Origin: Mucilaginibacter sp.
GTDB taxonomy: Bacteria > Bacteroidota > Bacteroidia > Sphingobacteriales > Sphingobacteriaceae
Length of the DNA: 9,903 nt
NCBI GenBank assembly: GCA_019235595.1
Contig: JAFAKI010000110.1
Location: 1-9,903, forward strand
Direction of reading: 5' to 3'
The translations under genes and the position numbers were made by a program. The notes beneath the pieces were generated by a model that searched no databases, was not told where the DNA came from, and saw only the letters and a program-made list of their open reading frames with translations. This document shows, piece after piece, positions 6,444-9,903 of this stretch. How positions within the stretch are numbered: position 1 is the first letter of the stretch; every line of letters begins with the position of its first letter.

Positions 6444-6989
6444 TTATTTGAATAATCCGCTTATTCGATAGGTGTCTGTGCCCAATACCCGCACACTTTG
6501 TTTTTTTTGGATCAGGTAGAGTGAATCAGGGAAATAGCTTAGTTTTTCAGTATTCTCATACAATACGTTTTTTGTATGATTGATGATCAGGATCCACTTT
6601 AACTTGTCATTTTCTGTTTTTATGATCAACTTCTGCGTCTTAAGATTCGGGTCTTTAGCAGAATAGACAGTGATATTGTCTGTAACGCTCACATTATAGC
6701 TACTTCTCCAGGCAGGTTTATTAATGTCCGACTGTTTGAACAGGCTCAATTCTGTACCCCAATTGGAAATATGCACTTTTTGGCTTTCAGGGATTTGATT
6801 GTGGGTTACCGTTTTAGTGATCAAGGGGTTTTCCTTTGTCAGGCGTGCCGAATCTGCTTCAAAATACCCTTTAATATCAAAAAACTTTTGGCTACTGGCT
6901 GAAGCATTGCTATCCCGGTTACAGGAAGCAATGCCCAGCAATAGTATAAATGAGGCTGTTAAAAGAACTGATCTTTTATACCAATACAT
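6444..6989 (-). CDS. Predicted lipoprotein of unknown function, coupled to gpmI
   Basis: I do not recognise this 181-residue family. The N-terminus has Lys5-Arg6, a hydrophobic stretch (VLLTASFILLLG) and IASC, a plausible lipobox with lipidated Cys23, so the protein is probably membrane-anchored and faces the periplasm or surface. The mature part is polar and seems to alternate short beta-strands (KLIIKTENDKLKWILIINHT, then DSLYLIQKKQSVRVLG), with no visible catalytic motif. Its ATG lies inside the last codons of gpmI, a 14-bp overlap in a different frame, which suggests shared mRNA and translational coupling. The overlap alone does not show a functional link to glycolysis. The 3' end abuts the convergent TPR gene. 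Coding status is supported by the lipoprotein signal and the gene packing. Confidence 0.8.
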   Translation of the reverse strand: MYWYKRSVLLTASFILLLGIASCNRDSNASASSQKFFDIKGYFEADSARLTKENPLITKTVTHNQIPESQKVHISNWGTELSLFKQSDINKPAWRSSYNVSVTDNITVYSAKDPNLKTQKLIIKTENDKLKWILIINHTKNVLYENTEKLSYFPDSLYLIQKKQSVRVLGTDTYRISGLFK

Positions 6990-8499
6990 TTCCAGTCATT
7001 TCTTTAGGAATATCCACCCCGATCATTTTCAGGATCGTAGGGGCGATATCACCCAGTTTGCCGTCTTTTACAGCTTTTACATCGTTATCGATCACAATAC
7101 ATGGTACCAGGTTTGTAGTGTGCGCTGTATTTGGCGAGCCGTCATCATTGATCATATAATCGGCATTGCCGTGATCTGCAATAATGATAAACGAATAGCC
7201 ATTCTTTATTCCGGTTTCTACAACGGCTTGGGTGCAGGCGTCGGCTGTTTCTGCCGCTTTAACTACTGCTTCAAATACGCCGGTATGCCCCACCATATCG
7301 GTATTGGCAAAATTCAGGATTACCACATCTGGCCAACCGCTTTCCAGTTCAGGAATAATGGCATCTTTTATACCCTCAGCGCTCATTTCAGGCTGAAGAT
7401 CGTAAGTAGCCACTTTGGGCGACGGTATCAATAAACGTTTCTCGTTTTCAAATTCTTTCTCACGCCCGCCAGAAAAGAAGAAGGTTACATGCGGATATTT
7501 CTCAGTCTCGGCAATACGAATCTGGTTTTTACCGGCATCCTGCAAAATTTCACCCAGCGTTTTGGTCAGATCATCTTTGGTAAATATTACACGGACATTC
7601 TTAAATGTCTCATCGTAGGTAGTCATGGTGATATAATGCAGATTAAGTGGATGCATATTCTGCTCAGGGAATGCCTTTTGAGTTAATGCTTGAGTAATCT
7701 CACGACCACGGTCGGTCCTGAAGTTAATGCAGATTACCACATCATCATTTTTGATCACGGCGATAGGTGCACCATTCTCATCCACGCGAACAATCGGCTC
7801 AACAAACTCATCTGTTACTCCCGCCTTGTACGATTCTTTTACCGAAGTCAGAATATCCTGGCTATGTTTTCCGGTACCATTAACCAGCAAATCATAAGCT
7901 TTCTTTACACGCTCCCAGCGGTTGTCGCGGTCCATCGCATAATATCTGCCGATTGCCGAAGCCAACTTGAATGGTGTGTCTTTAATATGATCTTCTAACT
8001 CACCAATAAATTTAACGCCTGAGTTAGGATCAGTATCACGGCCATCCAAAAAGGCATGGATATAAACCTTTTCCAGGTCAAACTGCCCTGCGGCATCGCA
8101 AAGGCCTTCTAAGTGTTTTATATGTGAGTGTACGCCACCATCAGACACCAGCCCGATGAAGTGTACATCCTTATGATTCTGTTTAGCATATTCAAAAGCT
8201 TCTTTAATCACCGGATTGGTTGGAAATTCATTGTCATCCACCGCCTTGTGGATGCGGCCCAATTCCTGGTAAACAATGCGCCCGGCGCCCAGGTTCATGT
8301 GGCCCACTTCCGAGTTGCCCATTTGTCCGGCCGGCAAACCTACCGCTGTGCCCGAAGCTTCCAGTTTAGAGTTAGGGTATTTTTGCAGCATCGAATCAAA
8401 GAAAGGCGTGTTTGCTGCAAGTATTGCGTTCGACTTATCATTACGGCCGTAACCCCAGCCGTCGAGTATTATGAGTACTACTTTTTTGTTTTTTTCCAC
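6976..8499 (-). CDS. gpmI: 2,3-bisphosphoglycerate-independent phosphoglycerate mutase
   Basis: This enzyme interconverts 3- and 2-phosphoglycerate in glycolysis and gluconeogenesis through a phosphoserine intermediate, using two Mn2+ ions in the cytosol. The 507-residue length is usual. The alkaline-phosphatase-like phosphatase domain contributes D13 (ILDGWG), S63 in GQMGNSEVGHMN (the phosphorylated Ser), K334, D401 and H405 (NTDMVGH), D442-H443 (ADHGNADY) and H460. The inserted transferase domain contributes H124 (SDGGVHSH), DGRD at 152-155, R185, R191, R261 and R264. All catalytic and metal ligands known for the Geobacillus enzyme appear present. The only start giving the normal N-terminus MEKNKKVVLIILDGWG is GTG at 8499; no in-frame ATG lies just upstream. 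It is followed by an overlapping lipoprotein gene on the same strand. Confidence 0.98.
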   Translation of the reverse strand: MEKNKKVVLIILDGWGYGRNDKSNAILAANTPFFDSMLQKYPNSKLEASGTAVGLPAGQMGNSEVGHMNLGAGRIVYQELGRIHKAVDDNEFPTNPVIKEAFEYAKQNHKDVHFIGLVSDGGVHSHIKHLEGLCDAAGQFDLEKVYIHAFLDGRDTDPNSGVKFIGELEDHIKDTPFKLASAIGRYYAMDRDNRWERVKKAYDLLVNGTGKHSQDILTSVKESYKAGVTDEFVEPIVRVDENGAPIAVIKNDDVVICINFRTDRGREITQALTQKAFPEQNMHPLNLHYITMTTYDETFKNVRVIFTKDDLTKTLGEILQDAGKNQIRIAETEKYPHVTFFFSGGREKEFENEKRLLIPSPKVATYDLQPEMSAEGIKDAIIPELESGWPDVVILNFANTDMVGHTGVFEAVVKAAETADACTQAVVETGIKNGYSFIIIADHGNADYMINDDGSPNTAHTTNLVPCIVIDNDVKAVKDGKLGDIAPTILKMIGVDIPKEMTGNVLV

Positions 8500-8502
8500 A
8501 AT

Positions 8503-8510
8503 GCAAATAT
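8503..8510 (-). promoter_or_regulatory. Perfect TAnnTTTG -7 motif directly before gpmI
   Basis: TATATTTG on the minus strand is an exact match to the Bacteroidota sigma-A -7 consensus. Only 3 nt separate it from the GTG start, so transcription from it would begin at or next to the start codon and give a leaderless mRNA. I find no TTG -33 box at 17-23 bp upstream, so this may be partly fortuitous. Confidence 0.4.
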
Positions 8511-8594
8511 AATGGCAACGTTTTAAGATTAATAAGCGTTTAATATTAATAATTTTTGGATTGGGCTTATTTCGGATAATTCATTTTAACTGAT

Positions 8595-8990
8595 ATGAAG
8601 CTGCTACGCCCATTTGTTCTCTTTATTCCTTTGTTTTTTATGTCCGCAACTCCCGAGGACGTCATAAACAGAACTGCCGAATTATTGAAAGACGGGAACA
8701 CGCACGAACTTGCTGCCTCCTTTTCATCAACCATTGAAATGACTATCCTGAATGAAGAAAATGTCTATTCAAGTGGCCAGGCCGAGCAGGCGTTGGCCGA
8801 TTTTTTCAAACGCTGTCAGCCCCGTTCTGCAAAAGTGTTGCACCGCATTACTTCAAACACGCATTTCCAATACGCGGTGATCATCCTTGCCACTTCAAAC
8901 GGAACCTACCGCACCTGTGTATCGCTCAAAAACATAAATGGAAAATTTGAGGTGAACGAATTGCGGATCGAAGCCGAAAAAGCAAAATAA
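8595..8990 (+). CDS. Small secreted DUF4783-family protein
   Basis: The 131-residue product starts at ATG 8595 and has a short signal peptide (MKLLRPFVLFIPLFFMSA), so the mature part of about 113 residues is probably periplasmic. The pattern, an N-terminal helical part (TPEDVINRTAELLKDGNTHELAASFS), then strands and a central helix (QAEQALADFFKRC), then paired strands (YAVIILATSNGTYRTCVSL, FEVNELRIEA), matches the Bacteroidota DUF4783 family as I know it and resembles an NTF2-like fold. There is no catalytic motif I can name and the function is unknown. It is divergent from gpmI across 95 bp and lies 41 bp before nadC on the same strand, so a two-gene operon is likely. I recall this pairing in other Bacteroidota, though I cannot verify it here. 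Confidence 0.83.
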   Translation: MKLLRPFVLFIPLFFMSATPEDVINRTAELLKDGNTHELAASFSSTIEMTILNEENVYSSGQAEQALADFFKRCQPRSAKVLHRITSNTHFQYAVIILATSNGTYRTCVSLKNINGKFEVNELRIEAEKAK

Positions 8991-9004
8991 TCATCAATTG
9001 TTTT

Positions 9005-9012
9005 TACTTTTG
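9005..9012 (+). promoter_or_regulatory. Perfect TAnnTTTG -7 motif upstream of nadC
   Basis: TACTTTTG matches the Bacteroidota -7 consensus exactly, 19 nt before the nadC start. Transcription would start around 9018-9020 with a very short leader. No TTG -33 box is visible at the proper distance, and the motif overlaps the left arm of the adjacent hairpin, so it may be a chance match. Confidence 0.35.
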
Positions 9013-9031
9013 AGCCATAAAACTCAAAAGT
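9006..9031 (+). promoter_or_regulatory. Hairpin abutting the nadC start codon
   Basis: A perfect 9-bp stem, ACTTTTGAG/CTCAAAAGT, has an 8-nt loop (CCATAAAA), and the nadC TTG follows with no gap. No U-run follows on either strand, so it is not a standard terminator. In an mRNA read through from the upstream gene it would sit in the ribosome-binding region and could limit initiation. Confidence 0.5.
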
Positions 9032-9877
9032 TTGGATAAAGAATATATACACTCCTTCATTGCCAATGCGTTAGCCGAAGATGTTGGCGATGGTGATCAT
9101 ACCTCACTGGCAACCATTCCCGCCGGTACACAAGGAAAAGCAAAGTTACTGGTAAAAGACAGCGGCATATTGGCCGGTGTTGAACTGGCCAATGAAATAT
9201 TTCATCAGGTTGACCCTAACCTGAAAGTAAATGTGTTGTTACAGGATGGTGCTGAAATAAGCCCTAAAGACATTGCACTGGAAGTTGAAGGCGATGCACA
9301 AAGCATATTAAAAGCTGAGCGACTGGTGCTGAACTGCATGCAACGCATGTCGGGTGTCGCCACAAAAACCCATCAAATAGTTGAATTACTAAAAGGAACG
9401 GAAACTAAAGTGCTGGATACCCGCAAAACAACTCCGGGAATGCGCTACCTCGAAAAATGGGCCGTGCAGATAGGAGGAGGGGTTAACCACCGTTTTGGTT
9501 TGTTTGATATGATCCTTATAAAGGATAATCATGTTGACTACTCCGGAGGTATTAAACAAGCATTGGAAAACACCAAGAATTACTTACAGAAAACCGGTAA
9601 GAAACTGGCTATTGAGATCGAGGTTAGAAACCTGGATGAATTGCAGCAGGTTTTGGACGAGGGGGGAGTTGACCGTATTTTGCTGGACAATTTCAATTTT
9701 GATGATCTCCGGAAGGCAGTGACCATGATTGGCGGAAAATTTGATACCGAGGCGTCAGGTGGAATTACCATCGAGAATATTCGCCAATATGCTGAATGCG
9801 GTGTGGATTACATTTCAGTAGGAGCGCTCACCCATTCTGTAAAAAGCCTGGATTTGAGCCTGAAAGCAGTGGAGTAA
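9032..9877 (+). CDS. nadC: Nicotinate-nucleotide pyrophosphorylase, carboxylating (quinolinate phosphoribosyltransferase)
   Basis: NadC converts quinolinate and PRPP to nicotinate mononucleotide, CO2 and PPi, the third step of de novo NAD synthesis in the cytosol. The 281 residues match the usual length. An N-terminal sandwich domain (about 1-105) is followed by the alpha/beta barrel. Active-site signatures are R105 (NCMQRMSG), R131-K132 in DTRKTTPGMR, H153-R154 in GGGVNHRFGL, K164-D165-N166-H167, E195 and E197 (IEIEV), D219 (LLDN), ASGGI at 241-245 and SVGALTHS near the end. The start is TTG at 9032: an in-frame TGA lies 21 nt upstream, no ATG or GTG lies between, and the next ATG would remove the N-terminal domain. 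It follows the DUF4783 gene on the same strand; nadA and nadB are not in the window. Confidence 0.97.
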   Translation: MDKEYIHSFIANALAEDVGDGDHTSLATIPAGTQGKAKLLVKDSGILAGVELANEIFHQVDPNLKVNVLLQDGAEISPKDIALEVEGDAQSILKAERLVLNCMQRMSGVATKTHQIVELLKGTETKVLDTRKTTPGMRYLEKWAVQIGGGVNHRFGLFDMILIKDNHVDYSGGIKQALENTKNYLQKTGKKLAIEIEVRNLDELQQVLDEGGVDRILLDNFNFDDLRKAVTMIGGKFDTEASGGITIENIRQYAECGVDYISVGALTHSVKSLDLSLKAVE

Positions 9878-9878
9878 T

Positions 9879-9903
9879 CATTTGTCATTGGTCATTAGTC
9901 ATT
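9879..9903. repeat. Degenerate heptanucleotide TCATT tandem tract, continuing past the right edge
   Basis: CATT recurs with 7-bp period after nadC: TCATT-TG-TCATT-GG-TCATT-AG-TCATT, i.e. four TCATT cores separated by a variable base plus G. The window ends inside or at the end of the tract, so its full length is unknown. The nadC terminator, if any, must lie beyond or within it. Confidence 0.7.

Noticed and set aside
6450..6466. GAATAA-tccgc-TTATTC stem as a terminator for the TPR or lipoprotein gene
   Set aside because: The stem is six bp and AT-rich, no U-run follows on either strand, and it is inside the last codons of the lipoprotein gene.
6799..7434. 211-codon plus-strand open frame opposite the lipoprotein gene and gpmI
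   Set aside because: It lies antisense to two well-supported genes and shows no recognisable domain or secretion signal.
9006..9031. Hairpin before nadC as an intrinsic terminator of the DUF4783 gene
   Set aside because: The stem is AT-rich and followed by TTGGATAAAG rather than a U-run, and ending there would cut off nadC.
1..9903. A defence island, mobile element or new multi-gene system
   Set aside because: No transposase, integrase, nuclease, toxin-antitoxin, phage gene or terminal repeat was seen; most genes are core or housekeeping, and the unknown ones are isolated.

Overview
This window looks like an ordinary chromosomal stretch from a Bacteroidota bacterium, most likely of the Sphingobacteriaceae (Pedobacter/Mucilaginibacter type). 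Four things point that way: a DUF4783 gene next to nadC, an LpxR-type outer-membrane protein, secreted proteins of a Bacteroidota character, and start regions with no clear Shine-Dalgarno but with matches to the Bacteroidota sigma-A -7 motif TAnnTTTG. I saw no tRNA, rRNA, CRISPR array, insertion sequence, phage gene or integration site.

Layout, left to right. (1) The 3' part of arfB, a ribosome-rescue peptidyl-tRNA hydrolase, enters from the left edge on the plus strand. (2) It meets tail to tail a minus-strand lipid A deacylase (LpxR-like) gene, and the two stop codons share one TTAA. (3) Next, on the minus strand, comes an unrecognised secreted protein with an octapeptide Lys-X-Asp-Thr-rich repeat and a probable C-terminal beta-barrel; an intrinsic terminator follows it. 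(4) lon, the ATP-dependent protease, is also on the minus strand, has its own terminator and a good candidate promoter. (5) A 392-bp divergent spacer separates lon from a secreted TPR protein on the plus strand. (6) That gene ends 1 bp from a minus-strand lipoprotein gene of unknown function, which overlaps the end of gpmI (cofactor-independent phosphoglycerate mutase) by 14 bp and is probably co-transcribed with it. (7) Divergent from gpmI, on the plus strand, are a small secreted DUF4783 protein and nadC (quinolinate phosphoribosyltransferase), probably an operon. (8) The right edge starts a degenerate TCATT heptanucleotide tract.

The recognised genes cover translation rescue, protein quality control, glycolysis, NAD synthesis and the outer membrane. 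They do not form one pathway. I found no convincing new multi-gene system. The best leads are local: the octad-repeat protein, the unusual starts of gpmI (GTG, possibly leaderless) and nadC (TTG directly behind a perfect hairpin), a possible active-site change in the LpxR homologue, and the unknown lipoprotein coupled to gpmI.
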